Of a DNA stretch of 64,000 bases, positions 1-8,732 are shown one piece after another. Origin of the DNA: Coriobacteriia bacterium (lineage in GTDB: Bacteria; Actinomycetota; Coriobacteriia; Anaerosomatales; Anaerosomataceae); NCBI GenBank assembly GCA_030651765.1, contig JAUSBY010000007.1, positions 1 to 64,000 of the forward strand, in the 5' to 3' direction. The position numbers and the translations under genes were made by a program. Numbering within the stretch: the stretch's first letter is position 1; each line of letters begins with the position of its first letter. Below the pieces are notes generated by a model, which was not told where the DNA came from, did not search any database, and worked only from the letters and a program-made list of their open reading frames with translations.

Positions 1-1
1 G

Positions 2-1393
2 GCATCGACATACACCTACACTGACGCTGGGAACCTGTCCGGTGCGCTCACCGGCGCCACGCAGCGCACCTACGAGTTCGACGAGCGCGGCAACCTCAAG
101 AGCGCCACGGTGGCTGGTGCCAAGACGACCTTCATCGTCGATACCAACGACCGGCTCATCTCATCAACCAACAGCAGCGGGAAGACCACCTACGTCCACG
201 ACGCGGCACTCGGGCGCCGCACATCGCAGACCCTTTCGGGCACGACCACCACGTATGCCTACGACAATGCGAGCAGGCTCACCGGCTGGTCGCGCGGTGC
301 CGACAGCGCGACCTACACCTACGACGCGGCCGGGCAGCGCACGCGCACCGTTCACATGCAAGGCGGCAAGACGCCTGTGACGACCACGACCGACTACACC
401 TACGACGGCATCACGCTGCTGTCGCTTGCCGCCCTGCAAGGCGCGGCCACCTGGAAGGTCTCCTACCTCTACGACGAGGACGGGCGCCCGTATGCCGGCG
501 TCTACCAGGCGGGCGCCACCACGGTGACGTTCCTCATCGCCACCAACGACCGGGGCGATGTCGTGGGGCTCACGAACACCTCAGGCGCCTGGTTCGCTCG
601 CTACACCTACGACCCGTACGGTCGCGTGCTCACGCAGACCGCGCAGGCGGTCTCCGGCATCAACGTGACCCTTGCCGGTCAGATCCGCGACCGCCAGGTC
701 CTGCGCTACGCAGGCTACGTCTACGACGCGCACTCGGCCACCTACTACCTCGCAGCCCGCCACTACGACCCGGCGGCGATGCGCTTCCTCACGAAAGACC
801 CCGCGCGCGACGACGGCGAGGAGAGCGCGTACCAGTACTGCGCGGGCGAGCCGGTGGGCAAGGTCGATCCGACGGGGCTGCGGAGTCAGACGCGCCGGTT
901 CACCCTGTGGGCGTGGCGGAGTCTCTCAGGCCCTGATCCGTCGGCAAGGGCAATGGCTGCGTCTGCGCTCTTCTACGAGGGAGAGACGCTGGCATGCGAG
1001 CTCACTCTCTCTTGGAACAGAAGCGCAGGCAGCGTATCCTGGAGACTGGAATGGTCGCGGCGCGGTAACGCACATCGCTACCTGCCCATGCGTGCCGGGA
1101 TCGACTTGGGCTACGTCTTCAGTCTGCGTGTCACCCCGCGGGTCAAGCTGAATGGCAGTACAAGCTGGACGCAGGTTCCCAGTACTGTTATCCAACGGTC
1201 AGGGAGGGCGCGCAAGTCGGGGGTAACGATCCGCAAGCTCGGGCCTTACTACACGCGAAACACAGCTACTAGCAAGGGACGCATTCGTCACGTAGTGGCA
1301 GTCTCGGTGCACGTTGGACAGAATAGCGCCCACAGACGCTCGACCTACTCTGTTGCGCTGGCGAACCCCTATGGCAGCCCGAGAGCGAGGTAG
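2..1393 (+). CDS. RHS/YD-repeat protein, C-terminal part (5' truncated by window)
   Basis: The reading frame is open from the window edge, so the gene begins upstream. Repeated YD-type motifs (YEFDERGNLKSAT, YTYDAAGQRTRT, YTYDPYGRVLTQ) are the RHS strand-turn repeats that build a secreted or surface shell. The core ends in the classic signature RHYDPAAMRFLTKDPA and then DPTGL at 866-880. About 170 residues follow (881-1390) that are unlike the core, as expected for a variable C-terminal domain, often a toxin in polymorphic RHS systems. I do not recognise that tail: it is rich in Arg, Ser and Trp and has no obvious catalytic motif. Small membrane-protein genes follow at once and could encode immunity. 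RHS identity is certain; toxin function is not shown. Confidence 0.9.
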   Translation, partial: ASTYTYTDAGNLSGALTGATQRTYEFDERGNLKSATVAGAKTTFIVDTNDRLISSTNSSGKTTYVHDAALGRRTSQTLSGTTTTYAYDNASRLTGWSRGADSATYTYDAAGQRTRTVHMQGGKTPVTTTTDYTYDGITLLSLAALQGAATWKVSYLYDEDGRPYAGVYQAGATTVTFLIATNDRGDVVGLTNTSGAWFARYTYDPYGRVLTQTAQAVSGINVTLAGQIRDRQVLRYAGYVYDAHSATYYLAARHYDPAAMRFLTKDPARDDGEESAYQYCAGEPVGKVDPTGLRSQTRRFTLWAWRSLSGPDPSARAMAASALFYEGETLACELTLSWNRSAGSVSWRLEWSRRGNAHRYLPMRAGIDLGYVFSLRVTPRVKLNGSTSWTQVPSTVIQRSGRARKSGVTIRKLGPYYTRNTATSKGRIRHVVAVSVHVGQNSAHRRSTYSVALANPYGSPRAR

Positions 1394-1798
1394 TTGTGCG
1401 TGGAGACACCTAGCGAGCCCTCTTCGTTCATCGCACCGTCGCCAGGCACCGAGATCGCCGAGCGGTTCAGCTGGGGCGCGTTCCTCATCCCCGAGTTCTG
1501 GTACCTGATCCACAGGCTCTGGTGGCGGGCGGCGTACTTCTGGCTGATCAGCATCGGGGCGATGTGGTGGTTCCTGCTGATGGACTGGAGTATTGGGGAT
1601 GAGCCGTATGCGCCGACTGTCGTGTGGTACCTCCTCTACTACGGGTCGTCTTACGCGTGCGCACGGAACGCTCGCTCGCGGGCCCGAGAGGCATCGTGCC
1701 TATACGATGACGATGTGCTCCTCGTCCGCAGTGAGCGGCTGTGGCTGATCGCCGGACTGGTCTGGCTCGGCTGGGACGCGGTGAGGCTGCTCCGGTAG
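1394..1798 (+). CDS. small membrane protein following the RHS gene (DUF2628-like pattern)
   Basis: 134 residues starting from TTG directly after the RHS stop, or from GTG at 1400. A soluble N-terminus leads into FSWGAFLIPEFWYLIHRLWW, an aromatic-rich pattern like that of DUF2628-type small membrane proteins, then two hydrophobic segments (about residues 45-65 and 70-85) and a final one near the C-terminus (LWLIAGLVWLGW). Zero spacing from the RHS gene suggests translational coupling. By position it could be an immunity protein for the RHS tail, but nothing in the sequence shows this. Family assignment is from pattern memory only. Confidence 0.55.
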   Translation: MCVETPSEPSSFIAPSPGTEIAERFSWGAFLIPEFWYLIHRLWWRAAYFWLISIGAMWWFLLMDWSIGDEPYAPTVVWYLLYYGSSYACARNARSRAREASCLYDDDVLLVRSERLWLIAGLVWLGWDAVRLLR

Positions 1799-1894
1799 CT
1801 CCGGCAGTCGGGGGTGCGAACCCCCGACGCCAGGGACGGGCTAGGTCCCTGCGGAGGTACGGGTGGTGCGCACACCGAGGGGACGGGCGTTCTT

Positions 1895-2327
1895 GTGAGG
1901 GTATTCTGGTGGACGATGGGCGTTGCTACGGGCCTCTTCATCGTGCGCGGACTGGCGAAGACACCGCGGCACTCCTTCTTGGTTATAGCGCCTCGGGAAT
2001 GGACCAGCGCTCTGGGAGTTCTCCTGGTGGTGAGTGGAGTAGTGCTGGCAAGCGTGATCGCGATTGGCGTGAGAGTCCGCGCATCGACAGGGCGAGATCT
2101 CAGCATCCCATGCGATGCGTCGCTGAGGCCGTCGCCGCATTCTACTGCTGGGGTTTGGCATCGGCGGTCTGCCAGACTGGAATCCACTCTGGATGACCCT
2201 GATGCTCGCCCCTCGCATGTTTGCGGGTGTCTCGATCTTGCGAAGCACTGCTCGTGCGTGGTGCATCGGTCGTGGAGCGCGGCTCTCGCGCCCCCACGAC
2301 GGCTTTCACCTACCGGAATCGGAATGA
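1895..2327 (+). pseudogene. small membrane protein gene, apparently frameshifted
   Basis: A GTG at 1895, 12 bases after a GAGGGGA ribosome-binding site, opens a credible membrane protein: two hydrophobic segments (GVATGLFIVRGL and SALGVLLVVSGVVLASVIAI). After about 2090 this frame turns into low-complexity Ser/Pro/His sequence. Frame 3 then becomes protein-like from about 2139 (ILLLGFGIGGLPDWNPLWMT) and ends in TGA at 2325. The two halves are most simply one gene broken by an indel between about 2090 and 2140. The alternative is that the first frame is a real gene ending at 2356. The context is an RHS-associated region, where broken small genes are common. Confidence 0.4.
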
Positions 2328-2494
2328 GTCGACCGGCGAGGACGCACCATGCGTGACAGCTCGGTCAGTCGGGCGGGGAGCTCCTGCAGCGATATCGGCC
2401 ATAGGCGCCGTGGGTCGTCGAGAGCTTCCTGCACGGATCGCTTCGGCGCACCGGTTCGCGCCTTGGGCTGCGAGTCTGACGGGAGGAAACGGAC

Positions 2495-3004
2495 TTGACG
2501 ACTTCTTCGCCCGGATGGCTGGAACAAGCGCTCTGGGAGTACTCGCCGGATGTCCTCCGCATCGGCATCCTCGCGGTGAGTCTCCTCGTCGCCAGGGCGG
2601 TATTTCTGGTGCTCGCGCGTAGGATGCACTTTCGGCACAACGCCGCCCTGCTTGGCGCTGCCGTGCTCGGCGGCACGGTGTTCGTCGGTATGCTATTCGG
2701 TTGGAACTCGATCCCTGTGGTTCCTGACCCTGCCCCCATGTCATTCACCGCAGACGCATGGGTGTCGAAGCCGTGGCTGCGATGGGCGATGGCACAACAC
2801 CTGGTAGAGTCCGGTCAGTTGCTCGGGATGGAGCGCGAAGAGGTCAGGCTCTTGTTGGGTGATGGAGATGGCTCGTACGACGGACCGTCGGCCGAATCCG
2901 GTGAGGTTCCTCCGGGAGATCACGGCCCCGAGGTTGACGAACTGGACAAGTGGATGCTGTATCGGCCACGGGACATGCTCTTCCTGATCCCCCCGAGCTG
3001 GTAA
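2495..3004 (+). CDS. hypothetical membrane protein
   Basis: 169 residues. The TTG start at 2495 has a GGGAGGAAAC ribosome-binding site just upstream. There are two hydrophobic segments near residues 22-40 and 48-68, then an acidic soluble C-terminal half (ESGQLLGMEREEVRLLLGDG). That tail resembles the short helical module found in some RHS-neighbour proteins, but I do not recognise the family. It is the third small membrane protein in a row after the RHS gene, so a role linked to that island (immunity or an orphan remnant) is possible but not shown. Confidence 0.5.
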   Translation: MTTSSPGWLEQALWEYSPDVLRIGILAVSLLVARAVFLVLARRMHFRHNAALLGAAVLGGTVFVGMLFGWNSIPVVPDPAPMSFTADAWVSKPWLRWAMAQHLVESGQLLGMEREEVRLLLGDGDGSYDGPSAESGEVPPGDHGPEVDELDKWMLYRPRDMLFLIPPSW

Positions 3005-3127
3005 TCGCCTATGACGCAGCCGGGCGGGCGGTTCGCGCCTGGATCGTCAACTAGCGGATCACGGAAGACTAGGGTCGCCTCACCGAATCCTGCTCCCTGT
3101 GCACGTGGACATTCGGGACCACGCGTG

Positions 3128-3163
3128 CCAGAATACTGACTGAACGTTCAGTCAGTATTCTGG
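3128..3163. promoter_or_regulatory. perfect 36-bp palindrome, probable TetR-family operator
   Basis: The half-site ccagaatactgactgaac (3128-3145) is followed without spacer by its exact reverse complement (3146-3163). It lies 25 bases before the start codon of the TetR regulator. The central tgaacgttca is a common TetR-family operator core. Autoregulation of the downstream regulator-exporter operon is the natural reading. Confidence 0.8.
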
Positions 3164-3188
3164 TCGAGGCTCACGGGAGGTCGCTCCG

Positions 3189-3797
3189 ATGGTCGCAGAT
3201 GGCGCGATGCCGAGCGCACGCGAGCGGATCCTCGCAGTCGCGGGCGACCTGTTCGCCGGCGGGGGCTTCGACGCGGTCTCGGTCGCGGACATCGCCTCGG
3301 CCGGCGGCATCTCCACCGGGCTCATCTACTACCACTTCAAGGACAAGCAGACACTGTACGAGACCGCCGTGCGTGAGAGTATCCATCTGTTCGAGGGCGT
3401 GGCGGTCGAAGCGCTTGCGGGTGACGCAGCGCCCGAGGCGCGGCTCCGCGAGTTCATCGCGGCCTACATGCGGCTGCTCGAGGGTCACGAGTCGCTCATG
3501 AGACTGCTCATCCGGAGTATCTCGGATCCGGGCGGTCCGGCTCCGCGGCACATGCTGATGAGGAGTTCGGCGATCGTGGATCGGGTGCAGGCGGTCCTCG
3601 AAGAGGGGATCGCGGCGGGCGACTTCCGCTCGCTCGACGCACACATGGCCGCTATCGCGCTCTTCGCGCTCATCAACACGCTGATGACCGCGCGGGTGCT
3701 CGATGCGCCGCTCGGGCAGCGCGCCGGTGGGGACATCGAGCAGCAGGCGGCGTTCATGACCGATCTGTTCCTTGGGGGTATCACGTCGTGCTCCTGA
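3189..3797 (+). CDS. TetR/AcrR-family transcriptional regulator
   Basis: 202 residues, typical TetR length. The N-terminal helix-turn-helix spans about residues 14-60, with the characteristic GISTGLIYYHFKDKQTLY. The C-terminal all-helical part would bind ligand and dimerise. The ATG at 3189 has GGGAGG eight bases upstream; an alternative in-frame ATG lies at 3207. The gene overlaps the next one by 10 bases, so regulator and exporter are co-transcribed. The palindrome just upstream is the probable autorepression site, with the exported substrate or a related molecule as the likely inducer. The ligand cannot be read from sequence. Confidence 0.92.
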   Translation: MVADGAMPSARERILAVAGDLFAGGGFDAVSVADIASAGGISTGLIYYHFKDKQTLYETAVRESIHLFEGVAVEALAGDAAPEARLREFIAAYMRLLEGHESLMRLLIRSISDPGGPAPRHMLMRSSAIVDRVQAVLEEGIAAGDFRSLDAHMAAIALFALINTLMTARVLDAPLGQRAGGDIEQQAAFMTDLFLGGITSCS

Positions 3798-5869
3798 ACT
3801 TCGCCCGCTTCGTCGTCAGGCGTCGGCGCGCCATCGTCGCCGTCTACGTGCTGCTGTTCCTCTTCGGCGCCTTCGGCATGATCAACAGCCGAATCAACTA
3901 CGACATGCTGTCTTACCTGCCCGATGAGCTCGACTCGGTCAAGGGTTTCTCGGTCGTCGACGAGCAGTTTGGACTCGGCAACACGGCGCAGATCCTCATC
4001 TACGGCGAGAGCGATCCGGGCGTGCAGGCGCTCGTGGAGCGGTTGCGGGAGATCGAGGGCGTGAAGGCGGTCAACTGGGCGAGCGACATGGGCCCGATCA
4101 CCGAGCCGGTGGAGTTTCGCGACGAGGTCATCGCCGAGAACTACTACGCCGAGGGCGCCACCATCGTGCAGGTGAGCTTCGATGAGAGCGGCAACACGCC
4201 GCTGGTGAAGAGCGCGGTATCCGAGATTCGCGAGGCCATCGAGGGCTATGACGCGCACCTCACAGGAGCGCAACAGCTGGAGCTCGAAGAGGTCATGGAT
4301 CGCGACCAGGTGCGCTTCGCCGTGGCGGCGCTCGCGCTCGTCACCATCGTGCTGCTGCTCACGCTCCCGTCGATCGTCGTGCCGGTGGTCTTCGTGCTCG
4401 CGATCCTCACGGCGGTGGTGGTCAACCTCGGCCTGTCGTACTACATCGGCCAGGAGGTCAGCTACATCACCGGCGTGATCGTCTTCGCGCTGCAGTTCGC
4501 CGTCACGATGGACTACGCGCTGTTCTTGTACCACCGCTTCACGGAGGAGCGCACGCCGGGGAACGAGGAGGAGGCGATGGCTGTCGCCGTGGCCTCCACG
4601 TTCAAGTCGATCCTTGCGGCGGCCGTCACCACCATCGCCGGCTTCCTTGCGCTCGTGGTGATGAAACTCGGCTTCGGTCTGGACATGGGTGTCACGCTCG
4701 CCCGCGGCGTGCTCATCACGCTCGTCGCGATCATCACGCTCCTGCCGGGCCTGCTCCTGTTCGCGCTCCCGCTCATCGACCGCATCAGCCACAGGGTGCC
4801 GCGGTTCGACTTCTCACGCCTCGGACACTTCATCGGCCGTCACGCCGGTGCCGTCATGCTCATCGGAATGGTGCTGTTCGTGCCTGCGATCTGGGGCTAC
4901 TCGCACGTCACGCTCACGTACGACCTCAACAGCAGCCTGCCGGACGACTTGCCCTCAACGCTTGCCGCCGAACGCGTGGCCGATGCGTTCGGCCGCGCCG
5001 AGACCGTGTTCATCGTGCTCGAGGACAGCGGCACGACCCCGGACCTCGAGCGGCTGTACGACCGGCTCGGCGAGGTCGACGGTGTCACGCGCGTCTTCGG
5101 CTACGGGTCGCTCGTGGACCCGCGCATCCCTGTCGAGTTCATCCCTGCCGAGGCCCGGGAGGCCTTCTACGCCGAGGGCTACACCTACGTCACGCTCGAT
5201 GTGGCCTTCGACATGAAGGATCCGGAGCTCTCGCCGATGCTCGACGACATCCGAGCTGTGGCCGCCGACGAGTGGCCGGGCGTGACCCACGTGACCGGCC
5301 AGCCGGTGCTGATGGACGACATGGAGCGGGTATCCCAGGGCGATGCCGAGCGCATCAACCTGATCTCGATCGTCGCGATCTTCCTGATCGTGGCGATAGC
5401 GTTCAAGTCGATCACGTTGCCGGCCGTGCTTCTCGCGGTCATCCAACTTGCGATCCTGCTCAACCAGTCGTTCGAAGCATTCTCGTCAGGTGACCTCATC
5501 TTCGTGGCGTCATTGGCGATCGGCGCTATCCAGCTTGGTGCCACGGTCGACTACGCGATCCTCATCACTACGCGCTACGAGGAGGAGCTCACCCGCACGC
5601 GCGACCGCGTGGAGGCGATAACGGTGGCGGTGGGAGAGTCGAGCCAGTCCATCCTGGTGAGCGCCGCCACGATGTTCGCCGCGACGATCGCGCTCGCCGT
5701 CATGTCGAGCGTCGGCATCATCAGCTCGCTCACGATGCTCATCGCGCGCGGCGCGATCGTGAGCTTCTTCGTCGTCATCGTCTTCCTGCCGGCCGTTCTC
5801 GTCGTCGGTCAGCCGATATTCGAGCGAACCAGCCTCGGCTGGCCCCGCCATACCAAGAAGGGTGAATGA
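3788..5869 (+). CDS. MMPL/RND-family transporter
   Basis: 693 residues from GTG 3788. The layout is the duplicated RND/MMPL plan: one transmembrane helix, an extracytoplasmic loop (about 35-175), five helices, then a repeat of the same from about residue 350. The conserved Asp-Tyr proton-relay pairs of TM4 and TM10 are visible as MDYALFLYHRF (Asp 242) and VDYAILITTRYEEEL (Asp 588). Family members export lipids, glycolipids or hydrophobic drugs by proton antiport. It sits between its probable regulator and a secreted heptad-repeat protein, a common trio in Gram-positives. The substrate is unknown. Confidence 0.9.
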   Translation: MLLNFARFVVRRRRAIVAVYVLLFLFGAFGMINSRINYDMLSYLPDELDSVKGFSVVDEQFGLGNTAQILIYGESDPGVQALVERLREIEGVKAVNWASDMGPITEPVEFRDEVIAENYYAEGATIVQVSFDESGNTPLVKSAVSEIREAIEGYDAHLTGAQQLELEEVMDRDQVRFAVAALALVTIVLLLTLPSIVVPVVFVLAILTAVVVNLGLSYYIGQEVSYITGVIVFALQFAVTMDYALFLYHRFTEERTPGNEEEAMAVAVASTFKSILAAAVTTIAGFLALVVMKLGFGLDMGVTLARGVLITLVAIITLLPGLLLFALPLIDRISHRVPRFDFSRLGHFIGRHAGAVMLIGMVLFVPAIWGYSHVTLTYDLNSSLPDDLPSTLAAERVADAFGRAETVFIVLEDSGTTPDLERLYDRLGEVDGVTRVFGYGSLVDPRIPVEFIPAEAREAFYAEGYTYVTLDVAFDMKDPELSPMLDDIRAVAADEWPGVTHVTGQPVLMDDMERVSQGDAERINLISIVAIFLIVAIAFKSITLPAVLLAVIQLAILLNQSFEAFSSGDLIFVASLAIGAIQLGATVDYAILITTRYEEELTRTRDRVEAITVAVGESSQSILVSAATMFAATIALAVMSSVGIISSLTMLIARGAIVSFFVVIVFLPAVLVVGQPIFERTSLGWPRHTKKGE

Positions 5870-5870
5870 C

Positions 5871-7814
5871 ATGGCACGATCGTTCGGGTTCTTCTCCGTG
5901 GCGCGCCGCTCGGCGGCTATCGCTACGCTCGCGGCCGTATACATCCTGTCTGCCGCCACGGCGTCGTCTTACGTTGCGCCCGGAGTCCCAAAGGCGGTTA
6001 CGGACAACGAGACCGTCTACGTGATCGCCGATGCGACCGGCGCGCCCCGCACGACGGTCGTCGTGGACTGGTTGCAGGTCGAAGGGACGGGCAGGTTCAC
6101 GATCGCCGACCCGGCCCCCGGAGTCGGTGCCATCGAGTCACTCACCGATGGCTTCACCCCCGAACGCTCGGGTGAAGACGTGATCGCGACTGTCGATGTG
6201 GACGGTAACGGCGACTTCTTCTACCGCGCCGAGACCGACGCCGAGCTGCCGCTCGAGGTGGGGATGGTGTACATCCTCGACGGCGTTGAGATGGCGCCCA
6301 CCGATCTCGCCGGCAAGAGCGGGCGGCTGCGCATCGAGATCACGCTCACCAACCTTCTCGAGCGCGAGGACACGGTGACCTTCGTCGGGGCCGACGGCAT
6401 CGAGCAATCATCTGAGGTCACGTACACCGTACCGCTCCTGTGCGTCCCGCAGTTCGAGATCGACGGCACCCGCATGACCGCGATAGAGGCGCCGGCAAGC
6501 GCACAGATCGCCATCGCGGGCTCGACGCTCACGTATGCACTGCCGATGGTACCGTCGCCCGAGATGACCGGGTTTCTCGAGATGGACGCGCGCGACATCG
6601 AGCTCGCACCGCTCATCATCTCGGTGCTCCCGAAGCTCCCGGCGTCGCCCGATTTCTCGGTAGCCGATGATCTGCTCGAACTGCGTGACGGGCTTTCTGA
6701 CCTGCGCAGACTCTCCGAGGGCCAGCTGCAGGTGCTGGACGGCATAACCGGCGGCATGAGCGAGATGGACCTTTCGGGCGCGGCGGGTGCGGCCGACGGC
6801 ATCGCGACTCTCACATCCGGTCTCGGCGAACTCGGCGATGGAGCCGACGGCCTCGCGCAGCTCACGTCCGGGCAGTACCTCTATCTTGACGGCGTCATCG
6901 CGGGCATCGACGCCTCCCAGTTCGACTCACTCACGCAGCTCCAGGCAGCCATCGGGCAGATGCACGTCGCTGCATCCGAGTTGGCAACCGGCACGGCCGG
7001 GCTCGTACAGCTTCTCGACGGGCAGATCGCGCTTGCCGAGGGCATCCGTGCGAGCAACGCGGCGCTGCTCGCCCAGGCCGGCGGGTTCGCCGCGACCTAC
7101 AGCGTCGATCCCACGCTCAGCCCCGCGGCCGCCGACTTCCAGACACTCGCCGAAGGCCTCGGTGCGCAGGACCATCTGCTCGGCGTGCTGCTCGACGGCG
7201 GCGACCCCGACGGTCCCGGCCCGGCGCCCGCGATGCCGGGGCTCTACGACACGCGCGACTCGCTTGACACCATAGCCGACGGGATCGCGATGCTCGCCGA
7301 CGGCCTCGGGCAGATCGAGGCACAGTCGGCTGCGCTCAGCGCGGTGCCGGACGCATTCGTTCAGATCCGTCAGGCGCTCATCGTGCTGCGCGACGGCGGT
7401 ATGGTGTCCGGTCAGGCGCTGCCTGGTCTCGGCGTCACGCGCGACGGTCTTGCCGGTGTCGCCGACGGCCTCAGCCAGGCCGAGACCGGGCTCGCCGGTT
7501 CGGCGGCCGAACTCGCGCGTCTGGCCGAGCTTCCCGTGATGATGGTCGAGCTTGCCGACACGCTCGATGCGCTCGCGCGCGGCGGAGCGGTGCGCGGACA
7601 GCACCTCCCCGGCCTGACCACGACCAGCGGCGCGCTCCAGCAGATCACGAGCAATCTCGGCTGGGGTGTGGACGACATGCGGGAAGGGGAAGCACTCACT
7701 GAGGCGATGTCGGCAGCCGCCGACGCCTACACGAGCTTCCTCGGTCTGCCCGAGGGAGCCGAGGGGAACCTGAGCTTCCTGTACAAGCTCGACGGCGTGA
7801 AGTCGACCGACTGA
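5871..7814 (+). CDS. secreted X-X-X-Leu-X-X-Gly heptad-repeat protein (YhgE/Pip-type partner of MMPL)
   Basis: About 647 residues. I chose ATG 5871, which has AAGGGTG just upstream; GTG 5862 overlaps the transporter stop and is an alternative. A signal peptide (RRSAAIATLAAVYILSAATA) is followed by a beta-rich region (about 40-255) and then long runs of Leu/Gly heptads (SGLGELGDGADGLAQLTSGQ, VADGLSQAETGL and others) to about residue 600. Such repeats occur in YhgE/Pip-like proteins coded beside MMPL transporters. I see no C-terminal membrane anchor, unlike full YhgE proteins, so it may be released or held by the transporter. Its role as a periplasmic or wall-side adaptor is inference. Confidence 0.7.
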   Translation: MARSFGFFSVARRSAAIATLAAVYILSAATASSYVAPGVPKAVTDNETVYVIADATGAPRTTVVVDWLQVEGTGRFTIADPAPGVGAIESLTDGFTPERSGEDVIATVDVDGNGDFFYRAETDAELPLEVGMVYILDGVEMAPTDLAGKSGRLRIEITLTNLLEREDTVTFVGADGIEQSSEVTYTVPLLCVPQFEIDGTRMTAIEAPASAQIAIAGSTLTYALPMVPSPEMTGFLEMDARDIELAPLIISVLPKLPASPDFSVADDLLELRDGLSDLRRLSEGQLQVLDGITGGMSEMDLSGAAGAADGIATLTSGLGELGDGADGLAQLTSGQYLYLDGVIAGIDASQFDSLTQLQAAIGQMHVAASELATGTAGLVQLLDGQIALAEGIRASNAALLAQAGGFAATYSVDPTLSPAAADFQTLAEGLGAQDHLLGVLLDGGDPDGPGPAPAMPGLYDTRDSLDTIADGIAMLADGLGQIEAQSAALSAVPDAFVQIRQALIVLRDGGMVSGQALPGLGVTRDGLAGVADGLSQAETGLAGSAAELARLAELPVMMVELADTLDALARGGAVRGQHLPGLTTTSGALQQITSNLGWGVDDMREGEALTEAMSAAADAYTSFLGLPEGAEGNLSFLYKLDGVKSTD

Positions 7815-7815
7815 C

Positions 7816-7834
7816 GCGGAGTGCGCGACTCCGC
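7816..7834 (+). terminator. small GC hairpin between the transporter operon and degV
   Basis: gcggagt and actccgc form a perfect 7-bp stem with a 5-base loop directly after the upstream stop codon. There is no T run, so it may be a weak terminator or an RNA-processing hairpin. Confidence 0.35.
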
Positions 7835-7854
7835 ACGACAGCGAGGAGCCTCCA

Positions 7855-8727
7855 GTGGCCGTGAAGGTGATAACAGATAGCACGTCGTACATGCCGCGCG
7901 AGATGCTGCGGGAGTTCGATGTGGGCGTGGCCGCGCTGTCGTCGCTGCTCGACGGCGTGACGTTTGCCGACGATGCCGACGATTTCGAGCCGTTCTTCTC
8001 GGCGCTCGAGGCGTCCAGCGCGATGCCTACGACGTCGCAGCCCGCGGTCCAGGACATGGTCGATCTCATGGCCGAGCGCGTCAGCGCGGGGCATGAGGTG
8101 GTGGGCGTGTTCATCTCCGAGAAGATGAGCGGGACGTACTCGACGGCGCTTCTGGCGCGGGACATGGTGCTCGAAGGGCATCCCGACGCGGTGATCGAGG
8201 TCGTCGATAGCGAGAGCAACTGTATGGAGCTCGGTTTCGCAGTGCTCGCAGCCGCGAAGGCTGCGGCGGCGGGCGAGACGGTCGCCGATGTGGTGACCGC
8301 TGCGCGGCGCGTGATCGAGCGCACGCGCTTCTTGTTCGTACCCGAGACGCTCGAGTACTTGAGGCGCGGCGGGCGTATCGGGGGCGCCTCGGCGCTCATC
8401 GGCTCGCTGCTGCAGATCAAGCCGATCCTCACGGTCGCGGGCGGTCAGACCGACGTGTTCGCCAAGGTGCGCACCAGGCACAAGGCGATCGGCGCGATCG
8501 TGGATGCCCTGGCTGCGGACATGCGCGACAAGGGTGGCCTCGGCGGGGTGATCGTGCACCACATCCATGCCGAGGCGGCCGGTCGCGACCTTGCCGCGCG
8601 TGTCGCGGAAGTCGTCGGGCATGCCGTCGACGTCTGCCCCATCGGTCCGGCGATCGGCGCACACGTGGGTCCGGGCGCGGTGGCCCTCGCCTATCACACG
8701 GTCGGACCGATGCACAAGTCCGGCTGA
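7855..8727 (+). CDS. DegV family fatty-acid-binding protein
   Basis: 290 residues, normal DegV length, from GTG 7855 with CGAGGAG upstream. Hallmarks are the opening VKVITDSTSYMP, the PTTSQPA lipid-head-group loop near residue 60, FISEKMSGTYSTA near residue 85, and the C-terminal GPAIGAHVGPGAVA. DegV proteins bind a fatty acid; FakB-type members present it to the kinase FakA for phospholipid synthesis. No FakA-like gene is visible nearby. Its position behind the MMPL exporter fits a lipid theme. The stop is five bases from the end of a convergent gene. Confidence 0.9.
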   Translation: MAVKVITDSTSYMPREMLREFDVGVAALSSLLDGVTFADDADDFEPFFSALEASSAMPTTSQPAVQDMVDLMAERVSAGHEVVGVFISEKMSGTYSTALLARDMVLEGHPDAVIEVVDSESNCMELGFAVLAAAKAAAAGETVADVVTAARRVIERTRFLFVPETLEYLRRGGRIGGASALIGSLLQIKPILTVAGGQTDVFAKVRTRHKAIGAIVDALAADMRDKGGLGGVIVHHIHAEAAGRDLAARVAEVVGHAVDVCPIGPAIGAHVGPGAVALAYHTVGPMHKSG

Positions 8728-8732
8728 CCCGG

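Noticed and set aside
3485-4792. 435-residue open frame antisense to tetR/MMPL
   Set aside because: Composition is Arg/His/Asp-rich as expected of antisense frames in GC-rich DNA; no ribosome-binding site.
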